Part shown: piece by piece, positions 18,017 to 26,214 of the stretch
Layout: every line of letters begins with the position of its first letter
Position numbering within the stretch: the first letter of the stretch is position 1
Assembly (NCBI RefSeq): GCF_000282215.1
Contig: NZ_AKJS01000106.1
Coordinates: forward strand, 1 to 51,325
Origin: Pseudomonas sp. GM21
GTDB lineage: Bacteria; Pseudomonadota; Gammaproteobacteria; Pseudomonadales; Pseudomonadaceae
DNA: 51,325 bases
Direction: 5' to 3'
Program-made: the position numbers and the translations under genes
The notes under the pieces: model-generated
What the model was told of the DNA's origin: nothing
Database searches by the model: none
What the model saw: only the letters and a program-made list of their open reading frames with translations

Positions 18017-18625
18017 TCACTGATTTGTGTTGCTGATGCGCTCGGCGAGCAGCTCAAGCCTGTCGCCGCCCCAAAAAAGCTCGCCGCGATACACGAAGGT
18101 GGGGGCTCCGAAAACGCCCATGCTTTCGGCTCTTTCGGCTGCCGCCGTTAAGTCTCGCTGTGCGTTCTGCTCGAGGTAATGGTGCCAATCCGAGGCCTTC
18201 AACCCCGCGCTGATCAGGGCTGCCTGAATTTGTGCTGCGGACTCCAGATCGAACTCCCGTTGCCAGAAAGCAGCCAACAACGGGTGACAGAACTCCCAAA
18301 GCCGATTCATCGACTTGGCGAACAACATTGCCTGGCTGGCAGGCGCCGCATCCCAGAGCTTTGTTGTTGCATGGATCGTGAGCCCCTGCTGCTGAGCGAG
18401 CCGACGGCAATCCATATACAGATACTTCAATTTCGAAACTTCTCGACTCGAGCGCTGCTCTACCTCACCGCCATACGCAGAGCGAAAGTCGGTGATGTAA
18501 GGCCACCAGTCAAAGGTCACTCCACTGCGTTTTGCGAGCGAAAAAACCGGTTGTAACGCAAGGTAAGAGTAGGGACTTCGCAAATCGATAAACACGTCCA
18601 CTACCGGATCATCAGGTTGGCTCAT
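18017..18625 (-). CDS. 2-hydroxychromene-2-carboxylate isomerase-like (DsbA/kappa GST fold)
   Basis: A 202-aa thioredoxin/DsbA-fold enzyme. The start DVFIDLRSPYSYLAL holds the catalytic Ser of HCCA isomerases and kappa-class GSTs in place of a redox CxxC. The C-terminal GVFGAPTFVYRGELFWGGDRLE is the characteristic cis-Pro and closing strand region. Known members perform glutathione-dependent cis-trans isomerisation in bicyclic aromatic degradation. The adjacent GST gene, 9 nt away, supports glutathione use. The real substrate here is unknown. Confidence 0.82.
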   Translation of the reverse strand: MSQPDDPVVDVFIDLRSPYSYLALQPVFSLAKRSGVTFDWWPYITDFRSAYGGEVEQRSSREVSKLKYLYMDCRRLAQQQGLTIHATTKLWDAAPASQAMLFAKSMNRLWEFCHPLLAAFWQREFDLESAAQIQAALISAGLKASDWHHYLEQNAQRDLTAAAERAESMGVFGAPTFVYRGELFWGGDRLELLAERISNTNQ

Positions 18626-18634
18626 GGTCCGCTC

Positions 18635-19315
18635 CTACCCCGCCCGAAACAGGTTGTGCTTGGCTTGCTCCGAAGTAGTGACGTCGACCCAACGATCCTT
18701 CAAAAGCTCGATTGCTTGCCCGACTGCTGGCCGGCTACGCACCCTGCCGTACCAGGCTTTTACGTTCGGAAAGTCATCGAGCGTGATTCCCGTCATCTTG
18801 TGAACACGGATCCAAGGGAAGCACGCCATGTCTACGATGGAGTAATCACTGCAGATGTACTCTCTCGTTTCGAGCCGATCGTCCAGGATCTTTAGAAGAC
18901 GCTTGGTCTCGGTCTGATAACGGGTAGTTGCGTAGGGCACCTTTTCAGACGCATATCGAAAGAAATGTTGAGCCTGGCCCATCATCGGCCCCAGCCCTCC
19001 GACCTGCCAAAACAACCACTGCAGGACTTCTCTGCGCTGACGCACATCCTGTGGCAGGAAGCGTCCTTCCTTCTCCGCCAGGTACATCATGATGGCTCCG
19101 CTCTCAAATACTGTTACGGGTCCGCCGCCATCAGAGGGCGCGTGGTCAACGATCGCTGGAATCTTCCCATTCGGGTTGATCGCCCTGTAGCTCGGCGTGT
19201 GTTGAGCACCGCTAGTAATGTCGATTGGTACAACCTCATAGTGGATCGCCAACTCCTCCATCAGGATGTGCAATTTGTGCCCGTTGGGGGCTGGCCAGCT
19301 ATACAGTTCGATCAT
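18635..19315 (-). CDS. Glutathione S-transferase (Nu-class, YfcG/Ure2-like)
   Basis: A 226-aa glutathione transferase. The N-terminal thioredoxin-like domain begins MIELYSWPAPNGHKL, which corresponds to the PTPNGxK glutathione-disulfide site of YfcG/YghU, with Ala in place of the Thr. The C-terminal helical domain includes YSIVDMACFPWIRVH. The ATG at 19315 aligns with the family start and has GGAG upstream; the longer in-frame extension to 19372 is unlikely. Nu-class enzymes often act as disulfide-bond reductases. In this cluster it may conjugate or reduce an electrophilic intermediate. Confidence 0.85.
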   Translation of the reverse strand: MIELYSWPAPNGHKLHILMEELAIHYEVVPIDITSGAQHTPSYRAINPNGKIPAIVDHAPSDGGGPVTVFESGAIMMYLAEKEGRFLPQDVRQRREVLQWLFWQVGGLGPMMGQAQHFFRYASEKVPYATTRYQTETKRLLKILDDRLETREYICSDYSIVDMACFPWIRVHKMTGITLDDFPNVKAWYGRVRSRPAVGQAIELLKDRWVDVTTSEQAKHNLFRAG

Positions 19316-19409
19316 GAGGTTTCTCCAACAACAGATACGCGTTTTTCCCGCTGACAACTCATGCTTACTCAAGACAGCTGCGACCGTTCAAGACAGCCGC
19401 AGCAGCTGG

Positions 19410-20126
19410 TTAACTACAAACAGAGGTGTTCTTTGGACGCAGGATCTCGTCGTAATCATCCAGCGAGGGAAATGTGAGCGACGGCCGTTGATCCAGCGTC
19501 AGCAGGTGCTGGCGGTACTGCTCCAGGTATTCCTGCCGCGCCTCTTGGCTGATGTAAGGCACGTGGAAGGCCACAAAGGGTGGCAAGACGGTCAAGCCGA
19601 CATAACCGAGCACGCCACGCTGAATTGGCTGCAACAAAGCCTCAAGTTCGCCATGCACTGCGCCTGGACCGAACATATGGTCTTGCCCACCAAGAGAGAA
19701 TGCGAGCATTGCTTTCTTGTCCTTAAGGCCACCACGGTCATAGATCCGTGCTCCGCCATAGCAGTAGCCCGAGATGAAGACGCGGTCGAACCAACCCTTC
19801 ATGATCGCCGGCATGCTGAACCAGTAAATAGGGAAGTTGAAGATGATCAGATCGGCCCACTTGATCTTGTCCAGCTCTTCAAGAATGTCGGATGCCAGCG
19901 TTCCGGTGCTGTAGCCGTTGCGTTGCTCCAGCGCATAAACAAGATGATCGCTATTAGCACGCTGGTGGAAATCTTCAGCGCTGGCCACGGGATTGAATTT
20001 CATTGCATATAAATCAGACACGATTACGTCGTGTCCCAGTCCGCTTAATGCTTCAACGGCAAGGTTCAGCATCGACGTATTGAATGACTGAGGTTCGTTA
20101 TGGGCATGGACGATCAATACGTTCAT
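19410..20126 (-). CDS. NAD(P)H:quinone oxidoreductase, flavodoxin fold (second copy)
   Basis: A 238-aa paralogue of the protein encoded at 10234-11022, starting MNVLIVHAHNEPQSF and carrying the core FNFPIYWFSMPAIMKGWFDRVF. The two are clearly related but too different to be a recent duplication. It is the first gene of the minus-strand catabolic run and lies divergent to the AraC-type regulator, with 95 nt between the starts. That position suggests it is the most directly induced gene. Confidence 0.85.
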   Translation of the reverse strand: MNVLIVHAHNEPQSFNTSMLNLAVEALSGLGHDVIVSDLYAMKFNPVASAEDFHQRANSDHLVYALEQRNGYSTGTLASDILEELDKIKWADLIIFNFPIYWFSMPAIMKGWFDRVFISGYCYGGARIYDRGGLKDKKAMLAFSLGGQDHMFGPGAVHGELEALLQPIQRGVLGYVGLTVLPPFVAFHVPYISQEARQEYLEQYRQHLLTLDQRPSLTFPSLDDYDEILRPKNTSVCS

Positions 20127-20221
20127 GGGAGCTCCGGTGAGTGACTATGGAGTCACTGTACGGAACAGGCAGCCAGTGCTAAATTGGCATTATTGACTAA
20201 TAACATGCGGATTTTGCCAAA

Positions 20222-21238
20222 ATGAAACCAGCCCCTCTTCGCGCAGCAATTCTTGCCCTCGATGGTTGCTATGCCTCGAGTCTCGCTGGTTTTGGCGATG
20301 TGCTGCATGTCACCAATGCCCATTTGAGTCGACATCAACATAAGACTGGCACCGCGATGGCACGCTCGTTTTCGTGGCAATTCGTTTCGCACAAAGGCAG
20401 GCCCGTAACCGCGTGTAATGGGCTTGCGCTCAATACCGCTGTGCCGCTCCCTGAAGAGAAACTCGATATCATCTTCATCCCTGGCCTGTATTACTCGGGG
20501 CATGATGGCTTCGAACGTATGCTGGAAGCCGCCGAGCCGCAGCGGGAATGGCTTAAGGCGCAATGGCGTGAGGGCGCAGCGCTGGCGGCGAATTGCACCG
20601 GCACTTTCCTGTTGGCAGAAACCGGCCTGCTGCGCGGTCGTCAAGCCACAACCACCTGGTGGCTGGAAAGGCTATTTCGAGAGCGCTACCCGGGCGTCAA
20701 CTTGCAACTGAGATCGATGGTCACAGAGGAAGATCGCCTCTGGTGTGCTGGTGCCTCTGCTTCTTACTTGCTGCAGGCAGTGCGCATGGTCGAACATTTT
20801 TGTGGCGCAAATACGGCCACACTGACGGCCAAGACCATGCTGATTGATACTAGCCAGACGACTCAACTGCCCTACCTGCCGCTCCAGATGGAAACCGTGC
20901 ACAGCGACACGATGGTTGCAAAGGCGCAGCACTGGCTTTTGAAACACTTCGCCGAGGATGTGAGCCTGCCAGAGCTGGCCGCGGCGCTTTCAGTCAGCGT
21001 GCGGACGTTGATCCGTCACTTCAATAGCGTACTCGGCACTACTCCCCTTACCTACCTGCAGAATCTGCGCATAGAAATATCAATGACTCTGCTCGAAAGC
21101 GGTGACCTCAGTATTGAGGAAATCGCTAATCAAGTCGGCTACCAGAACGCCAGCTCATTTACGCGCCTTTTCCGCAAGCAGGTAGGGGCGACTCCGGCGG
21201 CTTACCGCAGTCGGTTTACGTCATTGGCGACGGGCTAG
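20222..21238 (+). CDS. GlxA-type AraC-family transcriptional activator
   Basis: A 338-aa regulator with an N-terminal DJ-1/PfpI-like domain (residues ~1-190, including the elbow ALAANCTGTFLLAETG with its Cys). The C-terminal AraC DNA-binding domain has two helix-turn-helices (SLPELAAALSVSVRTLIRHF and SIEEIANQVGYQNASSFTRLF). It sits divergent to the quinone reductase gene and is the only local regulator of the 10.2-20.1 kb catabolic run, so it probably activates that run in response to the pathway substrate. Confidence 0.88.
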   Translation: MKPAPLRAAILALDGCYASSLAGFGDVLHVTNAHLSRHQHKTGTAMARSFSWQFVSHKGRPVTACNGLALNTAVPLPEEKLDIIFIPGLYYSGHDGFERMLEAAEPQREWLKAQWREGAALAANCTGTFLLAETGLLRGRQATTTWWLERLFRERYPGVNLQLRSMVTEEDRLWCAGASASYLLQAVRMVEHFCGANTATLTAKTMLIDTSQTTQLPYLPLQMETVHSDTMVAKAQHWLLKHFAEDVSLPELAAALSVSVRTLIRHFNSVLGTTPLTYLQNLRIEISMTLLESGDLSIEEIANQVGYQNASSFTRLFRKQVGATPAAYRSRFTSLATG

Positions 21239-21300
21239 GTAGATTTTTGCGGTACGGGTGAAATTGCGAGGTGAGGCGTCCTTGCCCGTCTGACATGGCT

Positions 21301-22017
21301 TTACGCAGCCTTCAGCGTCCTGAAGCGAATGTTCAATGCCTCGACCGCAAGCGAGAATGCCATTGCAAAATAGACGTAGCCCTTCGGTACGTGCATCCCC
21401 ATTGCATCAGCAATCAGCACGACGCCCACGACTATCAGGAATGCCAGGGCCAGCATTTTCAGGCTCGGATGCTTGTCGATGAACGCACTGATCGCCCCGG
21501 CCGCGAGCATCATGATCAACACGGCGACGACGATAGCGGCAACCATCACCGGTACATGAGAAACCATTCCGACAGCTGTGATCACCGAGTCCAGCGAGAA
21601 GACGATATCGATGATCGCAATCTGAATGATGGTGCTCAGAAAGCCCGCACCCTTTTTACCTAACTCAGACTCCCCCTCCTCGCCACCTTCCAGTTCCTGG
21701 AAGATTTCGCTGCTACTTTTCCACAGCAGGAACAATCCTCCGAAGAACAGAATCAGGTCACGACCCGAAATCCCTTGATCGAAGACATTAAACAGATCGG
21801 TAGTCAGTTGCATGATCCAAGTGATGGACAGCAGCAGAAGAATGCGCGTGACCATGGCCAGTGCCAAACCGAAGAAGCGGGTTTTGGGCTGCATGGCTTT
21901 GGGCATGCGGCTGACCAAAATCGAAATCATGATGATGTTGTCGATACCCAAAACAATTTCCAACACTGTCAGGGTAAAAAACGCGATCCAGATTTCCGGA
22001 TTGAGAAACCATTCCAT
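21301..22017 (-). CDS. TerC-family integral membrane protein
   Basis: A 238-aa membrane protein of the TerC/Alx/YgdQ type, with about seven hydrophobic segments. The two conserved acidic repeats are seen as GIDNIIMISIL near the N-terminus and DIVFSLDSVITAVGMV in the middle, with DKHP later. Characterised members export manganese or act during membrane-protein metallation. It lies only 24 nt after a strong terminator hairpin on the same strand, so its expression may depend on readthrough. Confidence 0.85.
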   Translation of the reverse strand: MEWFLNPEIWIAFFTLTVLEIVLGIDNIIMISILVSRMPKAMQPKTRFFGLALAMVTRILLLLSITWIMQLTTDLFNVFDQGISGRDLILFFGGLFLLWKSSSEIFQELEGGEEGESELGKKGAGFLSTIIQIAIIDIVFSLDSVITAVGMVSHVPVMVAAIVVAVLIMMLAAGAISAFIDKHPSLKMLALAFLIVVGVVLIADAMGMHVPKGYVYFAMAFSLAVEALNIRFRTLKAA

Positions 22018-22175
22018 AACGTCAAAACTCTCGATTGCCCAGAAAAAAAGGCATCACCAAAATCGGTGATGCCCGCATGCTCAAATGAGCGAGTCGTGGT
22101 AAGCCACATCGCCTCGACGGGGGCGACCAAACCAATCGTCGGTGCGGCGATGCACTGATGGCACCTGTCAGCCAA
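22018..22175 (-). promoter_or_regulatory. Structured leader between gpmI and terC, possible attenuator
   Basis: Read on the minus strand, this 158-nt gap contains GCATCGCC (5' part), GGCGATGT about 25-30 nt later, a GCTCA/TGAGC hairpin and then the terminator at 22042-22073. GCATCGCC can pair with GGCGATGT or, with one G-T wobble, with GGTGATGC of the terminator's 3' arm. These are mutually exclusive folds, as in an attenuator. TerC genes elsewhere are controlled by the manganese yybP-ykoY riboswitch, but its GGGGAGUA signature was not found here. Confidence 0.4.
22042..22073 (-). terminator. Rho-independent terminator downstream of gpmI
   Basis: On the minus strand a perfect 9-bp stem (GGCATCACC with GGTGATGCC) and a 6-nt loop are followed directly by seven T residues. 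It lies ~100 nt after the gpmI stop and 24 nt before the terC start. It ends the glycolytic operon or forms the off-state of a terC leader. Confidence 0.85.
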
Positions 22176-23699
22176 TCAGACGGTGAGAAGCGAGTTGCCA
22201 TCCATCTCAGACGGAATCGGCAAACTCAGCATCTGCAACAGGGTTGGAGCGATATCGCACAACCGGCCATTCTTCAGCCCGTGTCGCCCTGGTTGCTCAC
22301 TGACCAGAATCAGCGGCACCGGATTCAAGGTATGCGCCGTGTGGGCCTGGCCAGACATCGCATCGAGCATTTGCTCAACGTTGCCGTGGTCGGCGGTAAT
22401 CAAACATTCACCACCAACTGCGAGGGTTGCTTCAACCACGCGACGCAGGCATTCATCGAGCACCTCGACCGCCTTGACGGCAGCATCGAAGGAGCCCGTA
22501 TGACCCACCATATCGCCGTTGGCATAGTTGCAAACGATCAGGTCGAATCTGCCGCCAGCGATGGCGTTGACCAGTTCGTCAGTCAACAGGGGGGCGCTCA
22601 TCTCAGGCTGCAGATCGTAGGAAGCAACGTCAGGTGACGGAATCAGGATTCGCTCCTCACCCTCAAAAGGCTGCTCTCTACCGCCGTTGAAAAAGAACGT
22701 CACGTGGGCGTACTTCTCGGTTTCGGCAATGCGCAATTGCGTTTTCCCAAGTCTGGCCAAGTGTTCCCCCAAGCTGTTGTGAATAGCTTCGGGAGGGAAT
22801 GCACACAGGCAACTCAGCTCTTCGGAATACTGCGTCAATGTCAGCAAGCGATCCTTGTCCACCACAAACGGCCGCTCGAAGGTCGTGAAATCCGGTTGGA
22901 TCAACGCCTGGGTCAACTCCCGCGCCCGATCGGGGCGAAAGTTCATGAAGATCATGGCGTCATCCGCACCGACACTGACAGACTGTCCAATCGTGGTTGG
23001 CTTGACGAACTCGTCCGACTCCCCACGTTCGTAAGCGGCAGACAAAGCTACCGACGCCGTTTCAGCCTGATGTTCGGCTTCGCCGCCGACAATCAAGCGG
23101 TAGGCCGATTCCACGCGCCCCCAGCGGTTGTCGCGATCCATTGCATAGTAGCGACCGACCAGCGAAACAATGCGTCCGGCGCCCAGTCTCGCAAACGCGT
23201 TTTCCAAAGCCTCAAGCGAGGCTAAAGCGCTCTTGGGCGGCGTGTCTCGGCCATCGAGAAAACCATGCACATAAACTTTCTCGACACCCTGCTCAACCAG
23301 GCAACCACAAGCCGCGATAATCTGATCGATATGACTATGCACGCCGCCCGGAGAAAGGAGCCCCATCACGTGCACAGCACCATCGCGACTCTTTACCCCT
23401 TGGAGCAACATCTGTAGTGCCGGGTTGTGTGAGAACTCTCCGTCCGCGAGTGCTTTATCAATTCGGGTCAAGCTCTGGTACACCACCCGCCCCGCGCCGA
23501 GGTTCATGTGGCCAACCTCGGAGTTCCCCATCTGACCTTCGGGCAGTCCAACAGCAAGACCTGACGTCGCGATCTCGCTGTGGGAGAAACGCTTGAGCAG
23601 CGCATCAAACGTCGGCTTTCTCGCTGCGGCGAAAGCATTCGATTCAGTAGCCTGCCGAATACCGACACCATCAAGAATAATCAAAGAGCGCGTAGTCAT
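22176..23699 (-). CDS. gpmI: 2,3-bisphosphoglycerate-independent phosphoglycerate mutase
   Basis: A 507-aa alkaline-phosphatase-fold enzyme converting 3-phosphoglycerate to 2-phosphoglycerate. The phospho-Ser site is QMGNSEVGHMNLGAGR (residues ~56-71), the substrate region is FLDGRDTPP, and C-terminal metal ligands lie in ITADHGNVEQM and HTAHTLNPVP. The first metal motif reads DGVG where DGWG is common. The length is normal for the family. It is the last gene of the pyk-eno-tpiA-gapN-gpmI operon, 8 nt after gapN. Being an extra module member, it is probably not the housekeeping copy; that is inference. Confidence 0.93.
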   Translation of the reverse strand: MTTRSLIILDGVGIRQATESNAFAAARKPTFDALLKRFSHSEIATSGLAVGLPEGQMGNSEVGHMNLGAGRVVYQSLTRIDKALADGEFSHNPALQMLLQGVKSRDGAVHVMGLLSPGGVHSHIDQIIAACGCLVEQGVEKVYVHGFLDGRDTPPKSALASLEALENAFARLGAGRIVSLVGRYYAMDRDNRWGRVESAYRLIVGGEAEHQAETASVALSAAYERGESDEFVKPTTIGQSVSVGADDAMIFMNFRPDRARELTQALIQPDFTTFERPFVVDKDRLLTLTQYSEELSCLCAFPPEAIHNSLGEHLARLGKTQLRIAETEKYAHVTFFFNGGREQPFEGEERILIPSPDVASYDLQPEMSAPLLTDELVNAIAGGRFDLIVCNYANGDMVGHTGSFDAAVKAVEVLDECLRRVVEATLAVGGECLITADHGNVEQMLDAMSGQAHTAHTLNPVPLILVSEQPGRHGLKNGRLCDIAPTLLQMLSLPIPSEMDGNSLLTV

Positions 23700-23707
23700 C
23701 GTGCCCC

Positions 23708-25333
23708 CTAGAAGATGTAGTCAGTGGTCAAGAAGCTCGACTCGCGATTGCGAATGATGTCGCTGACCAGTTCCTTGTTACTTTCCTGGAACTTGGTGGC
23801 GACGAGCGTGCGAATGGAGAACACGCGCAAGGCGTCATGAACGGACAACGTCCCTTCGGCAGAGTTTTTGCGACCGTTGAATGGAAAGCTGTCTGGGCCG
23901 CGCTGGCATTGCGCGTTGATGTTGATACGCCCCACCTGATTGGCGAAGGCATCGACCAAACGACCCACTTGCGCGGAATCCTTGCCGAAGATACTGAGCT
24001 GCTGGCCGAAATCGGAATCGAGGACGTATTCGATGACTGTTTCCAGATCACGGTAAACCACTACAGGCACGACCGGCCCGAACTGTTCTTCGTGGTACAC
24101 ACGCATGTCGGAAGTCACCGGGTACAGCACCGCCGGGTAGAAGAACGTCTCACAGACTTCTCCCCCGCCGGCGTTGACGACTTTGGCGCCTTTGCTGACA
24201 GCATCGGCCACAAGCCCGGTCAGAAAATCAGTCTTGCCTGGCTCTGGCAGGGGCGTTAATGCGACACCCTGCTCCCACGGCATACCCGGCTTCAGCTGGG
24301 CCAGCTTCGCCTGGAATTTGTCGAGGAAAGCGTCAACGACGTTTTCATGAACGAACAGGATTTTCAGCGCAGTGCAGCGTTGCCCGTTAAACGAGAGCGA
24401 GCCGGTAACAGCCTCGGAAACGGCGTTATCCAGATCGACATCGGGCAGGATGATGCCCGGATTTTTCGCATCCAGGCCCAGCGCGGCACGCAGACGGTGT
24501 GGCTTAGGGTGCAGCTTTTTCAGGTCGCTGGCAGCCTTGTTGGTTCCGATGAACGCAAAAACATCGATCTTGCCGCTGGCCATTAAAGCGCTGACGGTTT
24601 CCCGGCCGCTGCCGTAGATGATGTTGATAACCCCGGCCGGGAAGCTGTCACGGAATGCTTCAAGCAAAGGTCGAATCAGCAGTACACCGAATTTGGCCGG
24701 TTTGAACACGACGGTATTGCCCATGATCAACGCCGGGATCAAGGTCGTGAACGTCTCGTTCAGGGGATAGTTATAAGGCCCCATGCACAGCGTTACGCCC
24801 AGCGGAACGCGGCGGATCTGGCCCAAGGTGTCTTGTTCGAGCTCGAAACGGCTGGAGCGACGATCCAGTTCCTTGAGGGCATTGATCGTGTCAACGATGT
24901 AGTCGCAGGTGCGATCGAACTCTTTCTCCGAGTCTTTGAGATTTTTGCCAATCTCCCACATCAACAATTTCACTACCGCTTCACGTTGTTCACGCATGCG
25001 GCTGAGGAAAGACTCCACGTGCCGAATACGCTCGACCACACGCAGGGTTGGCCAGACGCCTTGGCCACGGTCATAGGCCTGTACCGCTGCATCCAGTGCG
25101 GTCATGGCCGTTGGCGCGTCCAGAAGCGGAGTACTTCCCAAAATCACGGACTCGTGACCCGATTCTTTTTTCAGGCATACAGGACTGCGGACGGGAGCGA
25201 GCGCGCCGTCCCACAACCGCAACTCGCCATTGACCAGATATTCGCGCTGTTCAATGGAAGGTCCTGGACGGTATGCAGCAGGGATTTCGTCCGCGCTCGG
25301 GAAGAGAGTTTCAAGTCGGTTGTTCAACGTCAT
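23708..25333 (-). CDS. gapN: NADP-dependent non-phosphorylating glyceraldehyde-3-phosphate dehydrogenase
   Basis: A 541-aa aldehyde dehydrogenase-fold enzyme that oxidises glyceraldehyde 3-phosphate directly to 3-phosphoglycerate with NADP, bypassing GapA and Pgk. The substrate-binding segment is MGPYNYPLNETF, the nucleotide loop is FIGTNKAASDLKK, and the catalytic Cys is in FNGQRCTALK near residue 305. The segment that normally holds the general-base Glu reads LGLDAKNP, with Asp at the likely position. An extended C-terminal tail of about 30 residues is present. Its place between tpiA and gpmI in a glycolytic operon strongly supports GapN over other aldehyde dehydrogenases. Confidence 0.87.
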   Translation of the reverse strand: MTLNNRLETLFPSADEIPAAYRPGPSIEQREYLVNGELRLWDGALAPVRSPVCLKKESGHESVILGSTPLLDAPTAMTALDAAVQAYDRGQGVWPTLRVVERIRHVESFLSRMREQREAVVKLLMWEIGKNLKDSEKEFDRTCDYIVDTINALKELDRRSSRFELEQDTLGQIRRVPLGVTLCMGPYNYPLNETFTTLIPALIMGNTVVFKPAKFGVLLIRPLLEAFRDSFPAGVINIIYGSGRETVSALMASGKIDVFAFIGTNKAASDLKKLHPKPHRLRAALGLDAKNPGIILPDVDLDNAVSEAVTGSLSFNGQRCTALKILFVHENVVDAFLDKFQAKLAQLKPGMPWEQGVALTPLPEPGKTDFLTGLVADAVSKGAKVVNAGGGEVCETFFYPAVLYPVTSDMRVYHEEQFGPVVPVVVYRDLETVIEYVLDSDFGQQLSIFGKDSAQVGRLVDAFANQVGRININAQCQRGPDSFPFNGRKNSAEGTLSVHDALRVFSIRTLVATKFQESNKELVSDIIRNRESSFLTTDYIF

Positions 25334-25413
25334 TTTTCATACCTCTATGCACACTGTGCAGTGCCGGGAGAGAAAGAACCCGGCACATGGTGCTTTGCAC
25401 GTTCAAATAGAAT

Positions 25414-26211
25414 TCAGATCGCGATGGGTTCGGCAGCCGGCGCCGTTTGAGCCGCCCAGCAGATGGCAGCAAAGGACATCGCATCCAGCGAAGCTCCGCC
25501 GATCAGGCCACCATCGATGTCCGGTTGATCGAACAATTGCTTGGCGTTCTCGGCCTTCACACTCCCGCCGTACAGAATCCGGCAATCGGTGGCGGCCGGG
25601 CGATCCTGTTCAGCCAGCCATTCCCGGATGTGCCGATGAACAGCTTGAGCCTGCTCTGGCGTCGCGGTTTCGCCAGTACCAATGGCCCATACAGGTTCAT
25701 AGGCAATCACACCCTTGACCAGGTCCTGAATGCCCACTGCCTTCAGTACTGCACTCAATTGTTGGGTGACGACTGCCTCTGTTTCACCCCCCTGACGTTG
25801 AGCAAGTGTTTCACCCACACACAAAACCGGGATGAGTCCGGCACGAAGCGCAGTAGCGAATTTCTTTGCCACAAGTTCATCATCTTCTGCATAAAGCGCA
25901 CGGCGCTCCGAATGCCCGACGAGCACATAGCGGCAGCCGATGTCCTCGAGCATCGAAGCACTGACTTCTCCGGTATGTGCGCCTGACAGATGGGTGCTGA
26001 GATTCTGGGCTCCCAGCGAAACATCAGAATCATCCAGCAGATCAGCTACGGTCGTCAGGTAGGGAAACGGTGGGCAAATTGCCGTCTCAACACTTTCAAA
26101 GCGTGAAATCACCGGAAGTACGCTGCGCAGCAACGAAGCATTGGTCGCGCTGCTGCCGTTCATTTTCCAATTGCCGATAACCAGTTTCTTTTTGTGAGAA
26201 GAGGTCTGCAT
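25414..26211 (-). CDS. tpiA: Triosephosphate isomerase
   Basis: A 265-aa TIM barrel that interconverts dihydroxyacetone phosphate and glyceraldehyde 3-phosphate. All catalytic parts are present: Lys in GNWKMNGS near the N-terminus, His in VGHSERRALY, Glu in AYEPVWAIGTGETATP and the phosphate loop LYGGSVKAENAKQL. The length is slightly above the usual ~250 because of short extensions. It starts 3 nt after the enolase stop and is followed by gapN after an 80-nt gap, in the order needed to feed dihydroxyacetone phosphate downwards. Confidence 0.95.
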   Translation of the reverse strand: MQTSSHKKKLVIGNWKMNGSSATNASLLRSVLPVISRFESVETAICPPFPYLTTVADLLDDSDVSLGAQNLSTHLSGAHTGEVSASMLEDIGCRYVLVGHSERRALYAEDDELVAKKFATALRAGLIPVLCVGETLAQRQGGETEAVVTQQLSAVLKAVGIQDLVKGVIAYEPVWAIGTGETATPEQAQAVHRHIREWLAEQDRPAATDCRILYGGSVKAENAKQLFDQPDIDGGLIGGASLDAMSFAAICWAAQTAPAAEPIAI

Positions 26212-26214
26212 GAT

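Noticed and set aside
22018..22175. yybP-ykoY manganese riboswitch upstream of terC
   Set aside because: Expected from the family, but the conserved GGGGAGUA loop sequence is absent both in the gap and in the 3' end of gpmI.
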